From Clostridiaceae bacterium (GTDB lineage Bacteria; Bacillota; Clostridia; Oscillospirales; Acutalibacteraceae): a stretch of DNA of 14,113 bases. The translations under genes were made by a program, and so were the position numbers. The notes under the pieces are model-generated. The model was given only the letters and a program-made list of their open reading frames with translations. It was not told the origin of the DNA and did not search any database. The number at the start of each line of letters is the position of its first letter. Positions within the stretch are counted from its first letter, which is position 1. Shown here one piece after another: positions 1-7,670 of the stretch. The DNA is taken from positions 1 through 14,113 of the forward strand of contig JAEDHZ010000017.1 in NCBI GenBank assembly GCA_016292705.1, read 5' to 3'.

Positions 1-739
1 CGCAAACTCTGATGAGATCTTCATAGTGGTAGTTCGGAAGGCTTACTCCCCTCTTGTTGACATAGCCTCTGAGGATTGCGTGAGCGTATTCATTTCCCTT
101 TGTCTGAACCTCCCAGCCTCTGTAGATAAATTCGTGCGGATGCTGGGCAGCAGTCACGGAGTTCATCATAACCGAAAGGTCACCGCCTGTCGGGTTCTTC
201 ATTCCGACAGGGATATCAAGTCCGCTGGAGGTCAGACGGTGCTGCTGGTTTTCAACCGACCTTGCGCCGATTGCAACATAGGAAAGCAGATCATTGAGAT
301 AACGGTAATTTTCCGGATAAAGCATCTCGTCCGCACAGGAAAGTCCCGTTTCATTCAGCGCGCGCATATGTAGCTTGCGGATTGAAATAATGCCTTCGAG
401 CAGGTTGCTTTCTCCGCTCGGGTCAGGCTGGTGGAGCATACCTTTGTAGCCGTCACCAGTTGTTCTCGGCTTGTTGGTGTAGATGCGGGGAACAATGAGG
501 ATTTTGTCCTTAACCTCCTCCTGCAAAGGAGCAAGGCGGGAAACATAGTCCAGAACGCTGTCCTCGTTGTCTGCGGAACAGGGGCCGATGACAAGAACAA
601 GGCGTCTGTCCTTACCCTCAAAGATTGCTTTGAGCTCATTGTCACGGTTTTCCTTGATTTTCAGAGCCTTTTCTGATGCAGGATACTGCTCTTTTATCTC
701 CATAGGAATCGGAAGTTTGCATTTGAAATTCATGTTCAT
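1..739 (-). CDS. 3-deoxy-7-phosphoheptulonate (DAHP) synthase, class I, 3' end beyond window
   Basis: Condenses PEP with erythrose-4-phosphate to DAHP, the first step of the shikimate pathway, in the cytoplasm. Only the first 246 codons are inside the window; about 90-100 residues are missing compared with the roughly 350-residue E. coli AroG type. Visible active-site signatures are GPCS (52-55, with the metal-ligand Cys54), Arg85 and Lys90 followed by PRTT (91-94), IGAR (157-160), VGMKN (178-182, with the substrate Lys181) and ILRG (222-225). The remaining metal ligands lie beyond the edge. The ATG at 739 is chosen because AGGTG stands 7 nt upstream; a second in-frame ATG at 733 is possible. 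It is the last visible gene of the operon, 24 nt after tyrA. A class I enzyme of this type is often feedback inhibited by an aromatic amino acid, but which one cannot be told here. Confidence 0.96.
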   Translation of the reverse strand, partial: MNMNFKCKLPIPMEIKEQYPASEKALKIKENRDNELKAIFEGKDRRLVLVIGPCSADNEDSVLDYVSRLAPLQEEVKDKILIVPRIYTNKPRTTGDGYKGMLHQPDPSGESNLLEGIISIRKLHMRALNETGLSCADEMLYPENYRYLNDLLSYVAIGARSVENQQHRLTSSGLDIPVGMKNPTGGDLSVMMNSVTAAQHPHEFIYRGWEVQTKGNEYAHAILRGYVNKRGVSLPNYHYEDLIRVC

Positions 740-763
740 AATAATTCACCTTTACCTCTCAAA

Positions 764-1618
764 TTATTTATCGAAAAGCTTTCGCCTTGCGGTTGATTCT
801 TTCATCATTTCAATCATTGTGTCTTTGTCTTCGTTTTTGAGACTGTCATAAAGCTTGCGGAAATTATTTTCAAAAAGCTCCATCTGGCGAAGCAGTGAAT
901 CCCGGTTGAGGAAGAAAAGCTCGCTCCAGAGAGTCTCATTGATGTTTGCAATCCTCGTCAGATCTCTGAAAGAGTCTGCGGTATATTTTTCAAGATGCTC
1001 GTTTTCATAGCAGGTCATGAGCGACACGGCAATGCAATGGGTAAGCTGGGAAACAAAGCCTATCAGGTCATCGTGCTCCTTTGGGGAAAGCTCAACTATT
1101 CTTCCGAAGCCCAGAATCTCCGCAAGTCGTTTGCAACATTCGATGCCGTTTTCCGTGTTCTTTTCAGTCGGAACAACAATGTAGTTTGCGCCGAAGAACA
1201 TCCTCTCATCGCTGTTTTCAACACCGTAAACCTCCCGCCCTGCCATCGGGTGAGCCGAGATAAACTCAGGTCCCTGCGGAAGAATTGACTGAACCTTTTC
1301 AACAATGCAGCCCTTGACACCTGTGACATCGGTGATTACCGCGTCCTTTTTGATGAGCGCACCGTTCTTTTCAATCCACTCAATGAATGTGTGCGGATAA
1401 AGCGCAAAAATCAACACATCCGCATTTTTTATCAACTCTTCGTCAACAAAATCGGAACACTGCCGGACAATTTCATGACTCAGCGCAAAGTCCTTTGATT
1501 TTTTGTCGTTGACAATTGCGTCAACATGGTAGCCTTTCTGAGTCAGTCCTCTGGCATAGCTTCCGCCCATAAGGCCGAGACCGACAACAAGAAAGCGTGT
1601 TTTTTTGTCTATTATCAT
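764..1618 (-). CDS. tyrA: Prephenate dehydrogenase
   Basis: Oxidatively decarboxylates prephenate to 4-hydroxyphenylpyruvate, the tyrosine-specific branch. The 284-residue protein opens with a Rossmann dinucleotide fold (GLGLMGGS, 13-20). TDVTGVKG (96-103), SAHPMAG (121-127, with conserved His123) and GVENSDER (132-139) follow. The helical dimerisation half has QLTHCIA (191-197) and a RDLTRIA segment (218-224). Asp38 near the end of the second strand hints at NAD rather than NADP, by inference only. There is no chorismate mutase domain and no C-terminal ACT domain, so it is the short monofunctional form. Its ATG overlaps the aroA stop codon (ATGA, 1615-1618), which implies translational coupling; no strong ribosome binding site is visible, in keeping with that. 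DAHP synthase follows after 24 nt. Confidence 0.95.
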   Translation of the reverse strand: MIIDKKTRFLVVGLGLMGGSYARGLTQKGYHVDAIVNDKKSKDFALSHEIVRQCSDFVDEELIKNADVLIFALYPHTFIEWIEKNGALIKKDAVITDVTGVKGCIVEKVQSILPQGPEFISAHPMAGREVYGVENSDERMFFGANYIVVPTEKNTENGIECCKRLAEILGFGRIVELSPKEHDDLIGFVSQLTHCIAVSLMTCYENEHLEKYTADSFRDLTRIANINETLWSELFFLNRDSLLRQMELFENNFRKLYDSLKNEDKDTMIEMMKESTARRKLFDK

Positions 1619-2820
1619 ATCAATTCAACTCTTATACCCAGATTTTTAATCGCTTCAAAAAAGGTCGGAAAACTTTTATCCGCCGCCTGTGCCCCTTCAA
1701 TCTCACCGGAAAACGCACTGAGCAAAACCGCAAGCGACATAACAACCCTGTGGTCATTATGACCGCAGAGAACTCTGTCGGGCGCATGCAGCGGAGCTTT
1801 TTTCACAATTATCTCGTTTTCAAAAACCGAGATATCCGCACCGAAGGCGGAAAGCTCCTCTTTCATTACCTCGCCGCGGTCGCTTTCTTTCATTTTGAGC
1901 CGTGCGGTGTTTTTGAACACTGCGCCGTTTTTATATGCCGCAAGCGTCATGAGTATCGGTGCAAGATCGGGACAGTCCGCAAGGTCAAGAACCGGAGTGC
2001 CCTGTTCAAGAAGTTCAAAGTATTCCTGATAAACTCTGTCTCCCTGAAGCGTGTCGCTTTCAATTCCGCCGACAGTGACAAGGCCGCCGAGCAGATTGAA
2101 CGCAAAAAGGAAGGCAGCGGAGGAACAGTCTCCCTCGGCAGTCATACCGACCGCTTTAAAAGTTTGCTCCGGGCCCAAATAAAGCGTTCCTGCGTTCTGC
2201 CAGTTTGCGGATACACCGTATTTTTTCATAACAGACAGTGTAATATCAATGTAGCTCTTGCTTTCAAGAGCGGTCGTAAGCATGATTTTTGACTCACCGA
2301 GAAACGGCAGAGCAAAAAGCAAGCCCGTAACAAACTGACTGCTGACATTTCCCGGAACGCTGTACTCACATTTTTTGAGCTTTCCGCAGACGGTCAGAGA
2401 GTTTTTCCCTTTTTCAAAAATTATGTTCTGGTCTTTGCATATCTCTTCATAGACAAAAAGAGGCCGAGCCATCAGCTTTTCGCTGCCGGTAAAGGTTACC
2501 CTTTTTCCGCAAAGCAGAGCAAGCGGGAGAAGAAAGCGCAGGGTGCTTCCGCTTTCACGGCAGGGAAGAACTGCATTTTCCGGAATATCAAACGGCGAAA
2601 ATCCTTTGACGGTAACGCTCGTTTGGTTTTTTTCAATCTTTGCGCCCATTGCTTCAAGGCAGTCAAGCGTTGCAAGAATGTCTTCGCTGTAATAGGCATT
2701 GCTCACCGTGCTTTCTCCGTTTGAAAGTGCAGCGCAGATGAGCATTCGGTGAAGCACGCTTTTTGACGGCGGCGCATCGACACAGCCGACTGCCGTGCTT
2801 TTTTCAATCACTGCTTTCAT
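1615..2820 (-). CDS. aroA: 3-phosphoshikimate 1-carboxyvinyltransferase (EPSP synthase)
   Basis: Transfers the enolpyruvyl group of PEP to shikimate-3-phosphate, the sixth step to chorismate. At 401 residues it is slightly shorter than the usual 425-445. Motifs in order: PPSKS (17-21) with Arg25, ESGSTLR (89-95, the PEP loop), VSSQF (159-163), SYIDIT (189-194), EGDCSSA (229-235), CPDLAP (283-288, catalytic-type Asp285), KESDR (311-315) and HNDHR (354-358). The PEP loop differs from the glyphosate-sensitive E. coli loop (GNAGTAMRP): the position of Pro101 is Phe here. Insensitivity would be an inference. The ATG overlaps the aroQ stop (ATGA, 2817-2820) and the stop overlaps the tyrA start, so it is coupled at both ends. 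GGGGAAA lies upstream of the start as a modest ribosome binding site. Confidence 0.96.
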   Translation of the reverse strand: MKAVIEKSTAVGCVDAPPSKSVLHRMLICAALSNGESTVSNAYYSEDILATLDCLEAMGAKIEKNQTSVTVKGFSPFDIPENAVLPCRESGSTLRFLLPLALLCGKRVTFTGSEKLMARPLFVYEEICKDQNIIFEKGKNSLTVCGKLKKCEYSVPGNVSSQFVTGLLFALPFLGESKIMLTTALESKSYIDITLSVMKKYGVSANWQNAGTLYLGPEQTFKAVGMTAEGDCSSAAFLFAFNLLGGLVTVGGIESDTLQGDRVYQEYFELLEQGTPVLDLADCPDLAPILMTLAAYKNGAVFKNTARLKMKESDRGEVMKEELSAFGADISVFENEIIVKKAPLHAPDRVLCGHNDHRVVMSLAVLLSAFSGEIEGAQAADKSFPTFFEAIKNLGIRVELI

Positions 2821-3257
2821 TTCTTTTTCCCCAGAAGTTCTTCAATTGCGTCAACAGCTCTGAGATAACCGTCAGTTCCGAGGCCGGTTATCGTTTTGAA
2901 GCATGCTGCTCTGACATAGGACACCTGACGGAAAGCCTCACGAGAGGGTACATCAGAAATATGCACCTCAACGCACGGAATTGAAACCGCCTTGAGTGCA
3001 TCAAGCAATGCAACGCTTGTGTGGGTATATGCCGCCGGATTCATTACGATTGCATCAAATACTCCGTAAGCCTCCTGGATTTTGTCAACAAGGGCACCCT
3101 CATGGTTAGACTGAAAGAAATCACATTCAATTTTTTTTCCTTCGCAGTAGGTTCTGATTTTTTCAACCATGGTTGCGTATGTTTCAGTTCCGTAAAGCTC
3201 CGGTTCTCTGATTCCGAGCATATTTATGTTAGGTCCGTTGAGGACGAGAATTTTCAT
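2817..3257 (-). CDS. aroQ: 3-dehydroquinate dehydratase, type II
   Basis: Dehydrates 3-dehydroquinate to 3-dehydroshikimate. The 146-residue length and the flavodoxin-like motifs mark the small dodecameric type II enzyme, unrelated to type I AroD. Visible are NGPNINMLG (7-15), REPELYG (17-23) with the catalytic Tyr22 and Arg17, FQSNHEGALVDKI with the conserved QSN and EG, NPAAYTHTSVALLDA, and the VEVHISD substrate loop. The start overlaps the aroE-aroK stop (ATGA, 3254-3257) and the end overlaps aroA in the same way. AAAGGAA precedes the ATG. Nothing unusual is seen in length or key residues. Confidence 0.96.
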   Translation of the reverse strand: MKILVLNGPNINMLGIREPELYGTETYATMVEKIRTYCEGKKIECDFFQSNHEGALVDKIQEAYGVFDAIVMNPAAYTHTSVALLDALKAVSIPCVEVHISDVPSREAFRQVSYVRAACFKTITGLGTDGYLRAVDAIEELLGKKK

Positions 3258-4486
3258 TTCAACTGTTCCTTTCCGAGAATAAGCATTGCGGCGTGTTCCG
3301 GAATACCGTCAACAGGTATTCTTTCATCGCAGGTGCTTTTATAAATATCGTACCGCTCCTCAAAGCGTTTTTTGAGAGAAAGCTCATCGCTTGACAGCGG
3401 TCTGTCCGAGGTCGGAACAATCTGTTCAAGCGGACGGTCAAGGAAAAAGATTTTTCCGTTTTGCGAAAGATTTTTGATGTTTTCCTTTTTGAGCACTGCT
3501 CCGCCGCCCGTTGCAATAACCATTCCGGTCTTTTTTGAGACCTCGGCAACGACCTCGCTTTCAAGCGAACGGAAATGCTCCTCGCCGTATTTTGAAAAAA
3601 TATCTGAAATTTCCATTCCGGTCTTTTCAACTATCAGGCTGTCCGTGTCAATAAAAGGACGGCAAAGCATTTTTGCAACAAGAAGACCGATTGTTGACTT
3701 TCCGCTTCCGGGCATTCCGGTGAGAACAATGTTCTCCTTTTCCTTTGCAAGCTTTCTGTAGACCGAATCGCCGGTGATTTCGTCATACTCGGTTGAAAGG
3801 AAAAGCTCGCTCGCCTTAACCGCCTGCATAACGAGCATATACAGTCCTCCGCAGAACTTCAGTCCCCTCTCCTTCGCCTCAAGCAGCATAGAAGTGCGAA
3901 GCGGATTGTAAATCACATCGCAGACACCATCAAGGCAATCAAACCCAAAAAGGCTCATTGCGCTGCCTTTGTTATCGGGAAACATTCCGCAGGGAGTTGT
4001 GTTAATGATATACTGCACATCGCTGTGAAGCGAAAGAACATTCTGATAGTTCACTTTTCCGTTTCTTGAAACAACATAAATCTCCCTTGCACCGAGCGAA
4101 CTGCAAACGGTCACAGCCGTTTTGCTCGTTCCGCCGCTGCCGAGGACGAGAACCTTTTTGTTTTCAAGCTCAAAGCCGTTTTTCAAAAGCAAGGCACGCA
4201 AGCCGTAAAAATCGGTGTTATAACCGTAAAGCACACCGTTTTTGTTAACAACGGTATTGACCGAACCTATCTCCTTTGCGGCGTCGTCAATGAAGCTCAG
4301 ATACTTCATCACCGTTTCCTTATACGGAATTGTGACATTGACGGCAAAAAAGTCCTTCTTTTTCATGAAAGAGTCAAGCTCTTCCTCTGTCAGTTCTTTA
4401 AGCTCATATTCATACGGTGCAAACGCCTCATGAATTGTTTTAGAATAGCTGTGGGCAAGCTTTTTGCCCAAAAGTCCGTATTTCAT
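3254..4486 (-). CDS. aroE-aroK: Bifunctional shikimate dehydrogenase / shikimate kinase fusion
   Basis: A 410-residue two-domain enzyme carrying out consecutive steps: NADPH-dependent reduction of 3-dehydroshikimate and ATP-dependent 3-phosphorylation of shikimate. The AroE domain (about 1-245) shows the shikimate-binding Ser13/Ser15 (SYS), NVTIPYKE (50-57, catalytic Lys56), GSVNTVV, GYNTDF (88-93, Asp92), the nucleotide loop GSGGTSK (116-122), VSRNG (139-143), NTTPCGMFP and GLYMLVMQA with Gln221. After a short linker the kinase domain (about 251-410) has a Walker A GMPGSGKST (257-265), FIDTD (278-282), Arg306, GGGAV (327-331) and a DRPL lid (361-364). Both domains look intact and there is no internal stop or frameshift. 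The end overlaps aroQ; aroC ends 3 nt before its start. The ribosome binding site is weak, as expected for coupled translation. Confidence 0.95.
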   Translation of the reverse strand: MKYGLLGKKLAHSYSKTIHEAFAPYEYELKELTEEELDSFMKKKDFFAVNVTIPYKETVMKYLSFIDDAAKEIGSVNTVVNKNGVLYGYNTDFYGLRALLLKNGFELENKKVLVLGSGGTSKTAVTVCSSLGAREIYVVSRNGKVNYQNVLSLHSDVQYIINTTPCGMFPDNKGSAMSLFGFDCLDGVCDVIYNPLRTSMLLEAKERGLKFCGGLYMLVMQAVKASELFLSTEYDEITGDSVYRKLAKEKENIVLTGMPGSGKSTIGLLVAKMLCRPFIDTDSLIVEKTGMEISDIFSKYGEEHFRSLESEVVAEVSKKTGMVIATGGGAVLKKENIKNLSQNGKIFFLDRPLEQIVPTSDRPLSSDELSLKKRFEERYDIYKSTCDERIPVDGIPEHAAMLILGKEQLK

Positions 4487-4489
4487 AGT

Positions 4490-5581
4490 TCAAATTCCGT
4501 TCAGATCGGTACCGAACCGTCCGCTCAGAAGGTCAAGCAACGCAATGGCGGTCACCGCCGTGACAACAACCGAGGCTTTGTGGATAATAGCCGGGTCATG
4601 CCTGCCCTTTATGAGCAGTTCGGTCTGTTCGTTCTTTTCAAAATCTATTGTTTTTTGTGTCTTATATATTGACGGAGTAGGCTTTACGGCGCAGTTGATG
4701 ACAATCGGCATTGCGTTCGTGATTCCTCCGTTGATTCCGCCGTTGCGGTTCGTTTGTGTCATAACTTTTCCGTCTTTAATCATGAACGGATCGTTCGCCT
4801 CAGATCCGGTCATTTTTCCGAAATCAAAGCCCGCTCCGAAAGAGACGCCCTTTACGGCAGGAACGCTGAAAAGAATATGGGAAAGCACTCCCTCAACCGT
4901 ATCAAACCATGGTTCTCCAACCGAAGCCGGGAAGCCGGTCACCACCGTTTCAAGCACACCGCCAACAGAGTCACCGTCCTTGCGTGCGGCGGTAATCCTC
5001 TCTTCAATTTTTTCTCTTGCCGCGTCATCGAGAACGGGAAGAGAAAGCGACGAAAGCTTTTCAAAATCCTCTTTGCAATTTTCAAAATGTCTGTCGCTCA
5101 CTTCACCGCAGGAAAGGATATGCGTACCGATTTTTACTCCGCGCCTTTCAAGAATCTGCAAGGCAACAGCTCCGGCAGCAGTCAGTGCCGCCGTTACCCG
5201 TCCTGAAAAGTGACCGCCGCCCCTGTAGTCGTTATATCCGTGATACTTCAGAAACGCTGTGTAATCCGCATGGGACGGACGGGCAACAGACTTCATTTTT
5301 GAATAGTCTGCGCTTTTTGTGTCGTTGTTTTCAATGAGTATGCAAAGCGGAGTTCCTGTTGTTTTACCCTCAAAAAATCCGCTGACAATTTTAAATTCGT
5401 CCTTTTCATTGCGCTTTGTTGAAAAAGCGGCGGCACCCTTTCTCAGCTTCAGGAGATCTGAAATTCTCTGGAGGTCAATTTCCTCGCCGGGCTTCAGTCC
5501 GTCAAGCACGGCACCGATAGCCTGTCCGTGGCTTTCGCCGAAAAGGGTCACGCAAAACGAATTTCCGAATGTGTTTTTCAT
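4490..5581 (-). CDS. aroC: Chorismate synthase
   Basis: Eliminates phosphate from EPSP to give chorismate, using reduced FMN as cofactor; the last common step of the pathway. The 363-residue length is normal. Signature segments are FGESHG (14-19), then RGGGHFSGR and AGAVA, GAGFDFGK, the paired-glycine NGGINGGITNAMP segment and GRHDPAI near the C-terminus. The start is well placed: GGAGG lies just upstream within the end of aroB, and the ATG overlaps the aroB stop (ATGA, 5578-5581). No NAD(P)H-flavin reductase domain is fused, so reduced flavin must come from elsewhere, as in other monofunctional bacterial enzymes. Confidence 0.96.
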   Translation of the reverse strand: MKNTFGNSFCVTLFGESHGQAIGAVLDGLKPGEEIDLQRISDLLKLRKGAAAFSTKRNEKDEFKIVSGFFEGKTTGTPLCILIENNDTKSADYSKMKSVARPSHADYTAFLKYHGYNDYRGGGHFSGRVTAALTAAGAVALQILERRGVKIGTHILSCGEVSDRHFENCKEDFEKLSSLSLPVLDDAAREKIEERITAARKDGDSVGGVLETVVTGFPASVGEPWFDTVEGVLSHILFSVPAVKGVSFGAGFDFGKMTGSEANDPFMIKDGKVMTQTNRNGGINGGITNAMPIVINCAVKPTPSIYKTQKTIDFEKNEQTELLIKGRHDPAIIHKASVVVTAVTAIALLDLLSGRFGTDLNGI

Positions 5582-6573
5582 ATCATTTCCTCCAGCTGAG
5601 AAAGGCTGACCTTTTTGAAATAAAACGAGCCGATTTTGTCCGAAAGGACAATGCTGACCGTGTTTCCGCTCGCCTTTTTGTCATGCTTCAGGAATGATTT
5701 TACCGCATCCCTGTCATAGTCATACCGTGTTTTGAGTCCGACGCCCAGAAGGGCCTTTTCAACCCTCTTGCGGATCTCCTCACCGCACATCGGAAGAATT
5801 CCGAGAGCAACACATTCTCCGTGGAGCAATTCGCCGAGCCCCGTGCTGCTTTCAATCGCATGGCCGAGTGTGTGGCCGAAATTCAGCACGCGACGCAGGG
5901 AGCTTTCCTTTTCATCCTTTTCAACAACATCCCGTTTTGCACTGACGGCACGGAAAATGACTTCCTCAATTTTCTCCATTGCCTTTCCGCTTTCAAAAAT
6001 TTCAAAAAGCTTCTCGTCGCTTGTTACGGCAATTTTAATCGCCTCGGCAAAACCGTTTGATATCTGACGGTCATCAAGGGTTGAAAGCAACAACGGATCA
6101 ATTATGACCTTTTTCGGCTGATGGAACGCACCGATAAGATTCTTTGCAGAACAAAAGTCAACCGCTGTTTTTCCTCCGACGGAGGAATCAACCTGGGAAA
6201 GGAGGGTTGTCGGAATATTATAAAAGTCTATACCCCGCATATATATTGAACTTGCAAAGCCTGCCATATCTCCCGTTACGCCTCCGCCGAGAGCAATCAC
6301 GCAGTCGGTACGGGTAAAGTCCCTTTCAAGCAATGTTTTGCAGATTGAAAGGAGGGTGTCCGTGTTCTTGTTTTCCTCTCCCTGTGGGAAAGTATACAAA
6401 CAGGCTTCGTCAAGCTGCGAAAGAAGAATCTGAGCATATTCCTGCGGAACACCGCTGTCCGTCACAACAAGGGCCTTGCCTTTGATATTCAGAAGCTCTC
6501 CCGCTTTTTTGAGCGCACCTTTTTCAATGACTATTTCATAGCTGTCGTTTGCAAGTGATACCGGAATTATCAT
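5578..6573 (-). CDS. aroB: 3-dehydroquinate synthase
   Basis: Cyclises DAHP to 3-dehydroquinate using NAD and a divalent metal, the second pathway step. The 331-residue length is at the short end of the family (about 340-370). Key features are the NAD loop GGGVTGD (96-102), the stretch with PTTLLSQVDSSVGGKT (121-136) and HQPK (151-154), and the predicted metal ligands Glu177 (FAEAIK), His234 (NFGHTLGH) and His251 (LHGE). All key residues are present. pheA ends 1 nt before the ATG and aroC overlaps the end. The ribosome binding site is poor, so translation probably depends on coupling to pheA. Confidence 0.96.
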   Translation of the reverse strand: MIIPVSLANDSYEIVIEKGALKKAGELLNIKGKALVVTDSGVPQEYAQILLSQLDEACLYTFPQGEENKNTDTLLSICKTLLERDFTRTDCVIALGGGVTGDMAGFASSIYMRGIDFYNIPTTLLSQVDSSVGGKTAVDFCSAKNLIGAFHQPKKVIIDPLLLSTLDDRQISNGFAEAIKIAVTSDEKLFEIFESGKAMEKIEEVIFRAVSAKRDVVEKDEKESSLRRVLNFGHTLGHAIESSTGLGELLHGECVALGILPMCGEEIRKRVEKALLGVGLKTRYDYDRDAVKSFLKHDKKASGNTVSIVLSDKIGSFYFKKVSLSQLEEMI

Positions 6574-6574
6574 G

Positions 6575-7660
6575 TTATTTCACTGCCTTTGCATTGTTGA
6601 ATGAGCCGACAAACCTAAGCTTATCGCAGCAATCGGAAAGCTCGGCAAGCATGAATGAGCCCCTGCGTGACTTTAGGTCGCCGTCAATTTCAACATAAAA
6701 GTAATATGTCCACATCAGACCTTTCATTGCACGGCTTTTGATGCAGCGCATACTGAAGCCGTGGTTACCGATGACATTAATTGCATGTGCAAGTGAGCCG
6801 GCCTCATCGGGAACGGTGAAAACAATGATTGAACTGTCGCTTTTTGCGTTGCTTGAAACTCTCGAAAGGACGGCAAAACGAGTTGTGTTCGTCTCGCTCT
6901 CGTTAATGTTCTCCTTTAGTATTTTCAAGCCGTAAATCCTTGCCGTATCCTCGCTTGCAATGGCGGCAACGGTTTTATCTCCGTTTTCAAGGACGGTTTT
7001 TGCCGCAACAGCGGTGTTGACACATTCCTTTTTCTGAACGCCGAGCTGCCTCAGATACTCTGTACACTGTGAAAGTGCCTGCGGATGGCTGATAACAGTT
7101 CTGATATCGGAAAGTTCGCTATCCGGCAAAGCAACAAGACACTGGTGGATTGAAAGGGAGTAAACCTCGTTAACATAAAGCGACCCGGAAAAGATGAGGT
7201 CAATAACCGCTCCGACCTCTCCGGCGTTGCTGTTTTCAAGCGGAAGAACACAGCAGTCCGTTTCGCCCGTTTCCGTCATTTCATAAGCCTCTTTGAAATC
7301 CTTGCACGAAACGGCAACGGCATCAGGAAAAATTTTGTCAACGGCAATCTGGGCAAAAGCCCCTGTAACTCCGCTGTATGAAACACGCATTCCCTCCAGG
7401 ATTTTGTGCTGATATCTTTTTGAAACGGACATTGTGTCCTTGAGGAAGTTGACATAATAGGAGCGAAGTTCCTCGTTTTCAACAAGCTGCTCGTTGCGCC
7501 TGATGACATCGCATTCCCTCTTTTCGTCAAACACGGGAAGTCCCCGTTTCATTTTGTATTCGGCAACAGAACCGACCAGCTTCATGCGCTCTTCAAAAAG
7601 GGCTGCCATCTGCCTGTCCACTTCGTTGATTTTCTCTCTGATTTCAATCAGCTCGTCCAT
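6575..7660 (-). CDS. pheA: Chorismate mutase-prephenate dehydratase (P-protein)
   Basis: Converts chorismate to prephenate and on to phenylpyruvate, the phenylalanine branch; the mutase also supplies prephenate to TyrA. The protein has 361 residues in three parts. Residues 1-90 are an all-helical type II chorismate mutase with the expected Arg8, Arg25, Lys36, Arg48/Glu49 and Gln84. Residues about 92-270 are prephenate dehydratase, with SGVTGAFAQ, LPLENSNAG (139-147), SHPQALSQC (191-199) and the catalytic TRF (260-262). Residues about 277-355 are an ACT domain. The usual Phe-sensing pair is GALV and ESRP; here GSLA (288-291) and KSRA (308-311) stand in their place, so feedback behaviour may differ. 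AAGGAG overlaps the aminotransferase stop and decides the ATG start. Confidence 0.95.
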   Translation of the reverse strand: MDELIEIREKINEVDRQMAALFEERMKLVGSVAEYKMKRGLPVFDEKRECDVIRRNEQLVENEELRSYYVNFLKDTMSVSKRYQHKILEGMRVSYSGVTGAFAQIAVDKIFPDAVAVSCKDFKEAYEMTETGETDCCVLPLENSNAGEVGAVIDLIFSGSLYVNEVYSLSIHQCLVALPDSELSDIRTVISHPQALSQCTEYLRQLGVQKKECVNTAVAAKTVLENGDKTVAAIASEDTARIYGLKILKENINESETNTTRFAVLSRVSSNAKSDSSIIVFTVPDEAGSLAHAINVIGNHGFSMRCIKSRAMKGLMWTYYFYVEIDGDLKSRRGSFMLAELSDCCDKLRFVGSFNNAKAVK

Positions 7661-7670
7661 CGTTTACTCC

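Noticed and set aside
1597..2292. 231-codon plus-strand ORF opposite aroA
   Set aside because: Antisense shadow of a gene with full EPSP synthase motifs; no ribosome binding site and no recognisable protein.
4464..5213. 249-codon plus-strand ORF opposite aroC
   Set aside because: Antisense shadow of chorismate synthase; serine/proline-rich low-complexity product without known motifs.
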